In this document: one piece after another, positions 1 to 6,945 of the stretch
How the letters are laid out: each line of letters begins with the position of its first letter
How positions within the stretch are numbered: the first letter of the stretch is position 1
Source: JAWLGW01 sp964569055
Lineage (GTDB): Bacteria > Planctomycetota > J058
Direction of reading: 5' to 3'
Length of the DNA: 9,085 nucleotides
Assembly: GCA_964569055.1 (NCBI GenBank)
Contig: CAZMSZ010000313.1
Location: 1 to 9,085 of the forward strand
Notes under the pieces: generated by a model
Database searches by the model: none
Seen by the model: only the letters and a program-made list of their open reading frames with translations
What the model was told of the DNA's origin: nothing
Made by a program: the position numbers and the translations under genes

Positions 1-20
1 AACGCGTACGCGACAGCCTC

Positions 21-134
21 TCGGACTCGGAGTCGGAGTCGGAATCGGAATCGGAATCGGAGTCGGAATCGGAATCGGAGTCGGAATCGGAATCGGAGTC
101 GGAATCGGAGTCGGAGTCGGAATCGGATTCGGAC
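21..134. repeat. Hexanucleotide microsatellite, 19 tandem units of TCGGAN
   Basis: Nineteen uninterrupted 6-base units read TCGGAN on the plus strand. The first five bases never vary. Base six is C in unit 1, only A or G in units 2-17, then T in unit 18 and C in unit 19. The array begins 20 bases into the window and ends 22 bases before the stop codon (complement of 157-159) of the minus-strand pseudokinase gene. The unit makes no stop codon in any of six frames, so open frames through it mean little. Read as TCG-GAN it gives Ser-Glu on the plus strand, and read as TCC-GAN on the minus strand it gives Ser-Asp; in the interior the variation is synonymous in both. It is not in frame with the kinase gene in the Ser-Asp reading. 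Whether it is intergenic or the acidic tail of a neighbouring gene outside the window cannot be decided here. Confidence 0.97.
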
Positions 135-156
135 TCCTCGCCTCTCCGTGCGAAGC

Positions 157-3100
157 CTACTTCCCCTCCGCCTGCTTCAGCTCCTCGCGCCAGCGCGTCG
201 CCGCGCGCGGCGGGGGGCCGTCGCCGAGGGCCTCGCCGAACGCGCGGAGCGCGCTCGCCGCGCCGGCGCGCTCGCCGCGGGCGAGGAGGTGGCGGGCTTG
301 CCAGTAGCGGGGCGCGTGGCGGATCTCGCCCGGCAGCGCCTGCTCTGGCAGCGCCTTGGCCGCGCGCGCGCCGGCGTCGGCGACGCGGCCGAAGCCGGCG
401 CTCGCGACGCGCGCCTCGCCCTGATGCGCCAGGGCCTCACAGTAGAGCGCGGACGCGCGCACCAGCAGCGGGCGCAGGGAAGGGCGCTCGCGGACCGCGC
501 GGATCGCCGCGTTGTAGCCGCGCAGGGCCGAGCGCTCGGCGCGCTCCGCCAGGCCGCGCGCCATCTCCAGGCGGGCGAGGTGCACGTGGGGGCCCGGGTG
601 GGCGGCGTCGAGGCGCGCGGCGAGGATCAGCTCGAGCGCCAGCTCGCTCGCGTCCTCGATCCGCTCGCCGGGCGCGATCGCGTCGGGCAGCCGCGCGGCG
701 GCCAGCTCGCTGATCAGGTCGGCGAGCCGGCGCCGGGGCAGGTCCTCGCGGCCGCGGGGGCCGATCAGCTCGGGGAGCGACCCCTCGCGGGCGCCCGCCA
801 GCAGCCGCTCGTAGCGCGCGACCCCGCCCGCGCGCGCGTACGCGTCGCGCGCGGCGGCCGCCCCGGCGGCCGAGCCGAGCGCGTCGCCGCCGCCGACGAG
901 CAGGTCGCCGTGGGCGAGGGCCAGCAGCTTGCGCGCCTCCGTCAGGCTCGGCTCCTCCGGCAGCTCCTCGGCGAGCGCGAGGCCGCGCTCGGCCGCGGAG
1001 ATCCCCTCGCTCCACCGCTCGAGCGCCGCCGCCAGGGTCGCGGCCCAGGCGAGCGCGCGGGTCGCCGTCAGCCGGCGCGCGTCGTCGCCGGCCGCGCTCG
1101 ACACCTCGGCGGCCGCGATCAGCGTGGCCTGCACCTCGAGCGCCCGCTCGCGCTGGAGCGTCGGGTCGGCGAGGAGCGCCGCGGCCTCCTCTCCGGCCAG
1201 CCAGGCCTCGAGCCCGGCCTGCAGCGCGGCGCGCAGCGCCTCGCCGCGCTGGGCGGCGAGCTCGGCCACGCGGGCACGCGCGGCGGGCGGCGCGGCCTCC
1301 GGGTCCAGGCTGGCGAGCGCGCGGGCGCGCTCGCGGATCGTCAGCCAGGGGTCGCGCCCCCCGATCAGGGCCGCCTCGGCGCGCGCCGCCACCCACGTGG
1401 CCCACAGGGCGGGCTGAGCCGCCTGGTCGAGCCGCTCGGGGGCGAGGTCCAGCCGCGTGCGCACGTCGGCGAGGTCGAGCGGGTCCGGCGCGCCCCAGCG
1501 GGCGCTCGCCAGCACGAGCAGCGCGTGCGCCAGCTCCGCCGGGAGCGGGTCGAGCGCCAGCTCGCGGGCGCGCGCGATCACCCCCTCGAGCTGCGGGGCG
1601 AGCTCCGCGCGCGCCTCGCGCACGTCGGCCTCGGCGAGCGCGACCCGGCTCACCAGCGCCTCGACCTCCTCGAGCAGCCCCTGCTGCAGGACGCGCAGCA
1701 CGCGGGCCCGGTCGCGCGTCGGCGGCGGCGGCTCGAGCGGCGGCAGCTCGCGCCAGCCGGCGCCCGGGTCCTGCTTGCGGAACAGGTGGCGCAGCTCGGC
1801 GCGCGCCGCGGCCGAGTCGCCGCCCTTCGCGAGCACCAGGCCGAGCGCGGCGTGCAGGTCGGGGAGCAGCGCCTCGAGCTCGGGCAGCCCGACGGCCTCG
1901 GCGATCGTGGCGCGCAGCCGCTCCTCGCCGGCCCGCGAGGGGCCCTCGAGCGCGCGCCGCAGCTCGACCTGCACCCGCGCGCGGCGCGCAGTGGCGAGCA
2001 CCCCCGCGCCCCCCTCCGGATTGGTGAGGCCGGCCTGCCGGAACGCGTGCTCGGCCCGCGCCAGCGCGCCCGTGTCGCCGCGCTCCGCCTCCTGCAGCGC
2101 GATCTGCCCGAGCATCAGCCACAGCTCGCTGATCGCGCGTTCGGCGAGCGCCTCGCTCAGGCGGTCGCGCGCCAGCTCGAGGTCGCCGGGGCCGCCACGC
2201 GCGGCGAGCGCCGCCCCGAGCGCGACCCGCCCCGAGAAGGTGCGCACGCGGCCGAGGGAGCGCTCGAGCGCCGAGACGGCCGCGTCGGGCTGGCCGCGGG
2301 CGAGCAGGACGCGGCCGCTCACGAGCTCGGCCAGCCAGCCGGCCTCCCACTCGGGGGCGACGGGCGCGGGGTCGTAGTCGGCGTACGAGGCCGGGTCGAG
2401 CACGGCGGGCGCGCCCTCGAGCGCGGCCTCGAGCGCGCTCGGCTGGGCCGCCTCCTCCAGCTCGCGGCCGGGCAACAGCCCGATGGCGGCGAACGCGCGC
2501 GCCGCGCGGGCGAAGGTCGCGAGCGGAGCGTCGGCGCCGCGCGCGAGGTCGTCGAGCAGCGCGCGACCGCGCGTCTGCGCGTCCGGGTCGGGGTCCTCCC
2601 AGCTCCGCAGCACGCCGACCACCGCGGCCGCGCGCTGGCGGAGAGGCTGAGGCGCGCCGGGGTCGGCGAGCACGTGCCGCTCGAGGCGGTCGAGCGCGAG
2701 GGCGAGCTCGAGCGGCTCGGGCTGGGCCGCCGCGGTCGTGGGCAGGCCGCGGCTCCAGCGCACGAAGGTCCCCACCGCCTGCGTCCGGCGCGCCTCGGCG
2801 AGCTGCTCGCCGTCGTGCGCCGGGTCGCGCACGGCCGCGAGCTCGACCTGCCGCTTGTCGATGTCGGGCTCGCGCGTGGCCGCCACGAAGCTCCGGCGCG
2901 CGCGCTCGAGCGGCGAGGGCGCCACCCCGCCCACGGCCGCGACCGCGGTCAGCGCGGCCGCGAGCACGCCCGCGTAGAGCATCCACCCGGCGGGTGCGCG
3001 CCAGGCGATCCGCCCCCCGTCGGCCAGCGCGCGCAGCTCGGCGGCGAAGGTCGCCGCGCTCGGGCGTCGCGTCGGCTCGGTCGAGAGCGCCTGCGCCAGC

Positions 3101-3843
3101 AGCGCGTCGAGCTCGCGCGAGATCGCCCGCTGGGGCAACAGCGTCAGCCCGCGGCCGGCGCGCTCCTCGCGGCTCCCGGCGCCGGCGGCCGGCTCCGGCA
3201 GGCGGCGGAGCAGGAACGCGCGCGCCGTCGCGGCGAGGGCGTACACGTCGGCGGCCGGGTCGCCGACCACCTCGCCGCCCGCGTCGGGGAGCGCGCGCAC
3301 CACCTCGGGCGCGAGGAACAGCAGCGCGTCGGCGCGCCCCTCCTCGTCGAGCTCGGCCAGGCTGACGCCGAGGTCCGCCTCGAGCGGCAGCATGCGGTCG
3401 CCCGCCAGGACCACGTTCCAGGGCGTGATCAAAGGAGCGCGCCGACCCTCGGCGTGCAGGCGCGCCAGCGCCTCGGCCAGCGACAGCACCCAGCGCACGC
3501 GCAACGGCAGCGGAGCGGAGCGCAGCCGGAAGCCGTGCTCCCGCGTCGGGTCCAGCTCGCGCGCCGTCTCCACGCAGCGCGCCTGCCGCGGGCTCCACCC
3601 GACGACCTCGCCGATCAGCGCGCCCTCGACCCAGGGGGCCACCAGCGCGGGGGCGCCGTTGACGTCCTCCCCTCGCCACGGGAACGGGTCGTCGGCGCCC
3701 GGCGGCGGCGTCCGCCCCGGGGGGAGGCGCTTGACCAGGCACCGCTCCGCGCCGCGACGCGCGGCCAGGGTCGCGCCGACCAGGCCGACCTCGAGCGGGC
3801 CCTCGGCCTCGATCGGAGCCTGACCCTCCTGTGGCTCGCCCAC
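157..3843 (-). CDS. Membrane-anchored pseudokinase-like protein with large helical (TPR-like) repeat region
   Basis: The product is 1,228 aa. Residues about 17-275 match the bacterial Ser/Thr kinase (PknB/Hanks) fold. K38 sits in a VAIK-like position, the hinge-like segment reads LVAPWVEG (67-74), and the DFG position reads D157-L158-G159. An APE motif (178-180), a DVYALAAT segment (199-206) and the C-lobe end TEPTRRPS (255-262) follow. Where HRDLKPxN is expected the sequence reads APLITPWN (136-143). The catalytic Asp is therefore Leu and the catalytic-loop Lys is Thr, while the Asn is kept. No glycine-rich loop is evident. This predicts an inactive or non-phosphorylating scaffold (inference). 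One hydrophobic helix (about 287-306) follows. The remaining roughly 900 residues are Ala/Leu/Arg/Glu-rich helices with TPR-like stretches, clearest near 503-605 and 1090-1225. By kinase topology the N-terminus would be cytoplasmic and the repeats extracytoplasmic. The GTG start is fixed by AGGAGG six bases upstream. A genuine but divergent kinase is possible. Confidence 0.88.
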   Translation of the reverse strand: MGEPQEGQAPIEAEGPLEVGLVGATLAARRGAERCLVKRLPPGRTPPPGADDPFPWRGEDVNGAPALVAPWVEGALIGEVVGWSPRQARCVETARELDPTREHGFRLRSAPLPLRVRWVLSLAEALARLHAEGRRAPLITPWNVVLAGDRMLPLEADLGVSLAELDEEGRADALLFLAPEVVRALPDAGGEVVGDPAADVYALAATARAFLLRRLPEPAAGAGSREERAGRGLTLLPQRAISRELDALLAQALSTEPTRRPSAATFAAELRALADGGRIAWRAPAGWMLYAGVLAAALTAVAAVGGVAPSPLERARRSFVAATREPDIDKRQVELAAVRDPAHDGEQLAEARRTQAVGTFVRWSRGLPTTAAAQPEPLELALALDRLERHVLADPGAPQPLRQRAAAVVGVLRSWEDPDPDAQTRGRALLDDLARGADAPLATFARAARAFAAIGLLPGRELEEAAQPSALEAALEGAPAVLDPASYADYDPAPVAPEWEAGWLAELVSGRVLLARGQPDAAVSALERSLGRVRTFSGRVALGAALAARGGPGDLELARDRLSEALAERAISELWLMLGQIALQEAERGDTGALARAEHAFRQAGLTNPEGGAGVLATARRARVQVELRRALEGPSRAGEERLRATIAEAVGLPELEALLPDLHAALGLVLAKGGDSAAARAELRHLFRKQDPGAGWRELPPLEPPPPTRDRARVLRVLQQGLLEEVEALVSRVALAEADVREARAELAPQLEGVIARARELALDPLPAELAHALLVLASARWGAPDPLDLADVRTRLDLAPERLDQAAQPALWATWVAARAEAALIGGRDPWLTIRERARALASLDPEAAPPAARARVAELAAQRGEALRAALQAGLEAWLAGEEAAALLADPTLQRERALEVQATLIAAAEVSSAAGDDARRLTATRALAWAATLAAALERWSEGISAAERGLALAEELPEEPSLTEARKLLALAHGDLLVGGGDALGSAAGAAAARDAYARAGGVARYERLLAGAREGSLPELIGPRGREDLPRRRLADLISELAAARLPDAIAPGERIEDASELALELILAARLDAAHPGPHVHLARLEMARGLAERAERSALRGYNAAIRAVRERPSLRPLLVRASALYCEALAHQGEARVASAGFGRVADAGARAAKALPEQALPGEIRHAPRYWQARHLLARGERAGAASALRAFGEALGDGPPPRAATRWREELKQAEGK

Positions 3844-3849
3844 TCCCTG

Positions 3850-3905
3850 CCTCCTGCCCCGCCGAACCGTAGGCGGACCCTAGCTGAATCAAGGTTTTAC
3901 GTCAA
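3850..3905 (-). promoter_or_regulatory. Promoter and ribosome binding site of the pseudokinase gene
   Basis: On the minus strand a sigma70-like -35 TTGACG (complement of 3900-3905) is followed after exactly 17 bases by a -10 TAGGGT (complement of 3877-3882). Transcription would start near 3870, about 27 bases before the gene. AGGAGG (complement of 3850-3855) lies six bases before the GTG at 3843, which is ideal spacing and decides the start. The -35 and spacer form the most AT-rich patch of this intergenic region. ACGTC is repeated directly at 3899-3903 and 3906-3910 over the -35, which could be a regulator site (weak). Confidence 0.7.
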
Positions 3906-3934
3906 ACGTCCGACGACCCGTGTGCTGGCTTCGC

Positions 3935-3963
3935 TTGCCCGTGCCGAGCCGGCCGCCTACGCT
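3935..3963 (+). promoter_or_regulatory. Promoter of the 464-aa exported-protein gene, probably giving a leaderless mRNA
   Basis: A -35 TTGCCC (3935-3940) and a -10 TACGCT (3958-3963) are separated by exactly 17 bases. A transcript start about seven bases past the -10 falls near 3970, only about four bases before the ATG at 3974. No Shine-Dalgarno sequence is visible before that ATG, which agrees with leaderless translation. The promoter is back to back with the pseudokinase promoter, with 29 bases between the two -35 boxes. Confidence 0.55.
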
Positions 3964-3973
3964 TGGGCCCCGT

Positions 3974-5368
3974 ATGATCCAGCGCCTCGTCTTCTTCGCC
4001 CTCGCCAGCCTGCTCGCCGGCCCGGCGGCCGCGCAGGTCCAGCCCCGCGAGCCCCGCACGCTCACCCGCACCGTGGACACGGTCGTGGTGAGCGGCCCCG
4101 CCCTCGGCCGGAGCCTGCTCGGCACACCCAAGGAGCGGCTACGGGTCTACGCCTGCCGGGCGGGCTTCATGGTCCCGGTCCCGTTCCAGATCGACGAGCG
4201 CGACCAGGAAGGGCGCTACTGCTGGACCGGCGGCGCCAAGGACAGCCGCCGGCACGACGCCGACCGGGGCAAGCTCGACAGCAACGACGAGCTGGTCGTG
4301 CTGGCGCGGCAGGCCGGCGACCGCGCCACGGCGCTGTCGCTCGCCATGGTGCCGGGCCACGACGCGGTGCAGGAGATCGAGCTGCGCGACCCCGTCGACG
4401 GGGGCAAGGCCTGGGTCTACCTGTTCCGCTTCCCGCGCGCGACCCCGGGGATCGCGGCGTTCGACGTGGCCTCGCTCGAGATCAAGGACCGCAACGACGA
4501 CGGCGGCCTCTACATCTGGACGGGCGAGCACTTCCAGTTCAACAACGGCCGCTCGCCCAGCAACGCCGTCCGCGCCACGTGGGCGGGCCTGGTGCCCAAG
4601 GGGCAGCGCGACTTCCGCAACGCGACCAACCTGCTCGACTCGACGCAGGTCCGCGCGGTCGTCTCGTTCATGTGGGTCACGGTGGTGCGCCAGAGCCACG
4701 AGTTCCGCGTCGAGGTCGGCGGGCTGATCGACGGCCCGCTGCGGGTGGTGGCCGAGAACCGGGCCCAGCTCTACCTCGCGCTCGGGGTGTGGGTCTCGGC
4801 GCCCGAGTCCTACGTGATCCTGTGGCCCAACAAGGTCAGCATGCCGACCAACGCGGCCTGCCCCGTCAACCTCGACGAGTCGGACGAGTCGAACTACTCG
4901 TTGTGCGTCGACATGCGGGCGGGCGCCGAGCTCTCGTTCTACAACTCGCACAACGCGCAGCCGGTCGCGATCGACGGCATGTGGTCGCAGGCGGAGCGCG
5001 AGCTCGACCTCACCTTCCCCGACTGGAACTGCGTCTACGGGCCGCAGGGCGGCATGATCTCCAAGTTCGTGATCCCCGACTTCCTCCGGCAGCGCAAGGA
5101 CAGCAAGCTGCTCTACGTGGACGACAAGGACCACAAGCGGCCGGAGGACGGCGACGCGATCGAGTTCGAGAAGGGCGCCTACGGCTACCACGGCTACCGC
5201 ATGGACATGGTGGGGCTCAAGAAGGGCGTCTACCAGGGCGACTACATGGTCTGGTACGCCCCCCCGCCGTTCGCGCCCGGCGACGAGCAGCCCTACGTGG
5301 CGGAGTACGAGCGCCCGATCGTGGCCAGCGCCAGCGAGCACGCCACCGCGGACAGCGAGGCCAAGTAG
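3974..5368 (+). CDS. Exported protein of unknown function, 464 aa
   Basis: I do not recognise the family with certainty. The N-terminus is a clear Sec signal peptide: R4, a hydrophobic core at about 5-16, and AAA followed by Q21 as a likely signal peptidase I site. The mature protein of about 444 aa is rich in beta-type sequence and aromatics. It has five cysteines (61, 83, 296, 311, 353). Notable segments are PFQIDERD (70-77), LDSNDELV (101-108) and an acidic KDRNDDGG (171-178) that could bind calcium (inference). PFQIDERD followed by LDSNDEL resembles a recurring module of secreted bacterial proteins, but I cannot name it. No membrane anchor or C-terminal sorting signal is seen. An in-frame GTG at 3920 would add 18 residues, but these would precede the signal peptide, so the ATG is chosen. 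The gene is divergent from the pseudokinase and convergent with the next gene. Confidence 0.88.
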   Translation: MIQRLVFFALASLLAGPAAAQVQPREPRTLTRTVDTVVVSGPALGRSLLGTPKERLRVYACRAGFMVPVPFQIDERDQEGRYCWTGGAKDSRRHDADRGKLDSNDELVVLARQAGDRATALSLAMVPGHDAVQEIELRDPVDGGKAWVYLFRFPRATPGIAAFDVASLEIKDRNDDGGLYIWTGEHFQFNNGRSPSNAVRATWAGLVPKGQRDFRNATNLLDSTQVRAVVSFMWVTVVRQSHEFRVEVGGLIDGPLRVVAENRAQLYLALGVWVSAPESYVILWPNKVSMPTNAACPVNLDESDESNYSLCVDMRAGAELSFYNSHNAQPVAIDGMWSQAERELDLTFPDWNCVYGPQGGMISKFVIPDFLRQRKDSKLLYVDDKDHKRPEDGDAIEFEKGAYGYHGYRMDMVGLKKGVYQGDYMVWYAPPPFAPGDEQPYVAEYERPIVASASEHATADSEAK

Positions 5369-5371
5369 TCG

Positions 5372-5391
5372 CTGCGCCGCGGCGCGCGCAG
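5372..5391. terminator. Possible GC-rich hairpin between convergent genes
   Basis: The 33 bases between the two convergent stop codons contain arms CTGCGC (5372-5377) and GCGCAG (5386-5391) around an 8-base loop. An alternative perfect palindrome, GCGCCGCGGCGC, occupies 5374-5385. There is no T tract on either strand, so an intrinsic terminator is doubtful. It may only reduce read-through between the two genes. Confidence 0.25.
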
Positions 5392-5401
5392 GCGCGTCGC
5401 C

Positions 5402-6529
5402 TCACCAGGTGAGCAGCGCGAACTCCAGGCTGGCCTGGGCCTCGCCCTCGAACGGGTCGATGCGCACGTTCGCCTCGATCTCCGCCACCCGCTCCCGCGA
5501 GCTGCCGAGCAGGATCTCGCAGATCACGCGCATCCCGAGGCTGCCGCCCGGGGAGAAGTCGCTGAACGAGATCGAGGTGCGCGGGCGCACCTTGACGCGC
5601 CAGTGCAGCCCGTCCATGAGCCGCCCCTTCGCCTCGGGCTCGAGCGTGAGCAGGAAGGTGTCGGAGCGCGGGGTCAGCTCGATCCTTGCGCTCGGCGTGG
5701 GGGTGGCCGGCCGCACCTGTCCGGGCTGCTCCTCGAGCTGCACCTCGGGGTCGCCGTCGAGCCGCGCGCCCCGGTCGAGGCGGGCGAAGTCGCGCGCCCG
5801 CACGGGCTGCTCGGGCACGCCGTCGCGGAGCACGACGCCCGCGTCGAGCTCGAACAGGGCGATCTTGGCCAGGCGCCCGCGCATCGCGTTGTTGAACGAG
5901 AACGGGCCCCACTTGATCCACTCGACCGTGGTCCCGACCCGGTGCGTGAACGCCTCCTCGGGGGCGCCCCCCTTGTGGGCGGGGAGCGACTGGAACCAGG
6001 TGCGCTCCGCCCAGCTCCCGTAGCGGTGCTCCTGGTCGTCGTAGGCGAGCGCAAGCACGTTCATGCGATGGACGAGGTCCGGGGCGTAGGGGTCGGTGTC
6101 CCAGCGCTCCTGCGCGCGCACGTTCCGACGCCACTCGGAGGACAGGCGGCTCTCGAGCTGGCGGACGATGTAGCCCTCGACGCCGGCGTACTCGACCTGG
6201 ACCGACCCTGGGATCCAGGGGGTGTACTCGAACGAGATCTGCCCGAGGAAGTCGCTCTGCAGGCCGAGCGAGCGCCAGCTCGGCGGCTGGAGGCGCACGC
6301 TCTCGAACAGGTCGACCCGGTGGGGCGCCGGGGCCGGGGTGGGCTCGAGCCGGCGAGCCTCGACGGGCGGCGGGATCAGCGCGCCGTCGCCGCGCACGGG
6401 CGGGGTGTCCTCGGCGCGGGCCGCGCCGGCGAGCGCGAGCAGCGCGCACGCCGCGGCGAGCGGCGTCGTGGCGCGCCGCGCTCGGCCCCTCCCCTCCTGC
6501 GTCCGCTGCCCCCGCTCGACCACCGCCAT
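5402..6529 (-). CDS. Exported, Trp-rich, beta-rich protein of unknown function, 375 aa
   Basis: I do not recognise this family. A basic N-terminal stretch (1-20) leads into a hydrophobic core (about 23-36) and an ARA site before E40, a plausible signal peptide with a long n-region. The mature part starts with a Pro-rich linker (about 42-70). A Trp/aromatic-rich middle (about 80-235) follows, with most of the ten tryptophans at 85, 105, 133, 143, 173, 178, 204 and 207. A charged, Pro-containing linker spans about 235-282. Strand-like segments fill the rest (about 282-375), including RVKVRPRTSISFSDF (311-325) and the final ASLEFALLTW. Ending in alternating hydrophobic residues and an aromatic is typical of outer-membrane barrel proteins, so an envelope location is likely (inference). 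The ATG at 6529 is preceded by purine-rich GAAGGGAAGG, an adequate ribosome site. The gene converges with the 464-aa exported protein. Confidence 0.82.
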   Translation of the reverse strand: MAVVERGQRTQEGRGRARRATTPLAAACALLALAGAARAEDTPPVRGDGALIPPPVEARRLEPTPAPAPHRVDLFESVRLQPPSWRSLGLQSDFLGQISFEYTPWIPGSVQVEYAGVEGYIVRQLESRLSSEWRRNVRAQERWDTDPYAPDLVHRMNVLALAYDDQEHRYGSWAERTWFQSLPAHKGGAPEEAFTHRVGTTVEWIKWGPFSFNNAMRGRLAKIALFELDAGVVLRDGVPEQPVRARDFARLDRGARLDGDPEVQLEEQPGQVRPATPTPSARIELTPRSDTFLLTLEPEAKGRLMDGLHWRVKVRPRTSISFSDFSPGGSLGMRVICEILLGSSRERVAEIEANVRIDPFEGEAQASLEFALLTW

Positions 6530-6549
6530 CCCTTCCCTTCGCCTCCGCT

Positions 6550-6627
6550 GACCCCGCCCGCGGTCGACTCCGCGATCGCTGGCGATCGCCGGACGTACCC
6601 CGAGCGCCGACCCCCGCGGGCGGGGTC
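6550..6627. repeat. 14-bp perfect inverted repeat enclosing two GCGATCGC palindromes
   Basis: The left arm GACCCCGCCCGCGG (6550-6563) is the exact reverse complement of CCGCGGGCGGGGTC (6614-6627), with a 50-base spacer. Inside the spacer the 8-base palindrome GCGATCGC occurs at 6572-6579 and 6582-6589, so the copies begin 10 bases apart, one helical turn. The element lies 21-98 bases upstream of the minus-strand exported-protein gene at 6529. It could be an operator, or a stem in that gene's leader if transcription starts near 6704. The function is inferred only from position. Confidence 0.6.
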
Positions 6628-6710
6628 CTCCAACACCGCTGATTCACCGTCGCTGCCCGCGACCGCCCCTGCTGCCGGGCTTTCGCGTGGGAGCCCCTCG
6701 CTCCACGAGC

Positions 6711-6739
6711 ACTATGGCAGCAGCAAATGGGGCCGACAA
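6711..6739 (-). promoter_or_regulatory. Candidate promoter for the 375-aa exported-protein gene
   Basis: On the minus strand TTGTCG (complement of 6734-6739), a 17-base spacer and CATAGT (complement of 6711-6716) each match four of six sigma70 consensus bases. A start near 6704 would give a leader of about 175 bases that contains the 14-bp inverted repeat. No better pair was seen closer to the gene. The call rests on consensus matching only. Confidence 0.35.
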
Positions 6740-6756
6740 GGGGATCGCCTAATATT

Positions 6757-6785
6757 TTGAGGGCCCACCGTGTGATTTCTAGAGT
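6757..6785 (+). promoter_or_regulatory. Candidate distal promoter upstream of the radical SAM gene
   Basis: TTGAGG (6757-6762), a 17-base spacer and TAGAGT (6780-6785) each match four of six consensus bases. They lie in the least GC-rich part of the window (32 of 60 bases are G or C in 6721-6780). A transcript from about 6792 would carry a leader of about 270 bases before the radical SAM start. The alternative is the proximal promoter near 6976. Confidence 0.33.
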
Positions 6786-6945
6786 TTGCGACGTAACCGG
6801 CTTCTAGGGCAACGGTTGTGCGGCCAACGCATCCCGGTGGCCGGGGGCTGGCCCGCCCATGACACGGGGCGTAACTCGCCGAGTGCGGATGGCGCTCCCT
6901 ATGATTTCTTTAGGCTCGGGGGCCGCTCGGCCCCTCGCCCCGGGA
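6786..6945. other. Gene-free leader region of moderate G+C, no recognised element
   Basis: This is part of a 532-base stretch without a gene (6530-7061). The open frame running through it into the radical SAM gene has no domain character, so I regard it as non-coding. A short hairpin, GGGGCC (6919-6924) and GGCCCC (6929-6934) around GCTC, is the clearest structure, and it lacks a T tract. I looked for a cobalamin riboswitch because the downstream enzyme is of the B12 type, and could not see the conserved B12 box. No tRNA or known small RNA was recognised. Confidence 0.4.

Noticed and set aside
3..12. Palindrome CGCGTACGCG at the window edge
   Set aside because: A ten-base palindrome of GC-rich bases is expected by chance here and has no context on its left side.
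21..134. CRISPR array
   Set aside because: The units are contiguous hexamers without spacers, so this is a microsatellite.
437..3892. Minus-strand open frame of 1,151 codons
   Set aside because: It is a shifted frame over the pseudokinase gene, with an Arg/Gly/Ala-rich translation and no motif. The kinase motifs and the AGGAGG-preceded GTG belong to the other frame.
3920..3973. 18-residue N-terminal extension of the 464-aa exported protein from a GTG
   Set aside because: It would place extra residues before a standard signal peptide and spans the -35 and -10 elements.
148..5412. Plus-strand open frame of 1,754 codons
   Set aside because: It runs antisense to the pseudokinase gene, across its promoter, and out of frame through the exported-protein gene. 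The translation is Arg/Ala/Gly-rich without domains, as expected for an open shadow frame at this GC content.
6714..6752. Twelve-codon ORF (ATG to TAA) upstream of the radical SAM gene, considered as a precursor or leader peptide
   Set aside because: No Shine-Dalgarno sequence at suitable spacing, and the peptide is Ala/Gly-rich without a recognisable core; such short ORFs arise by chance.
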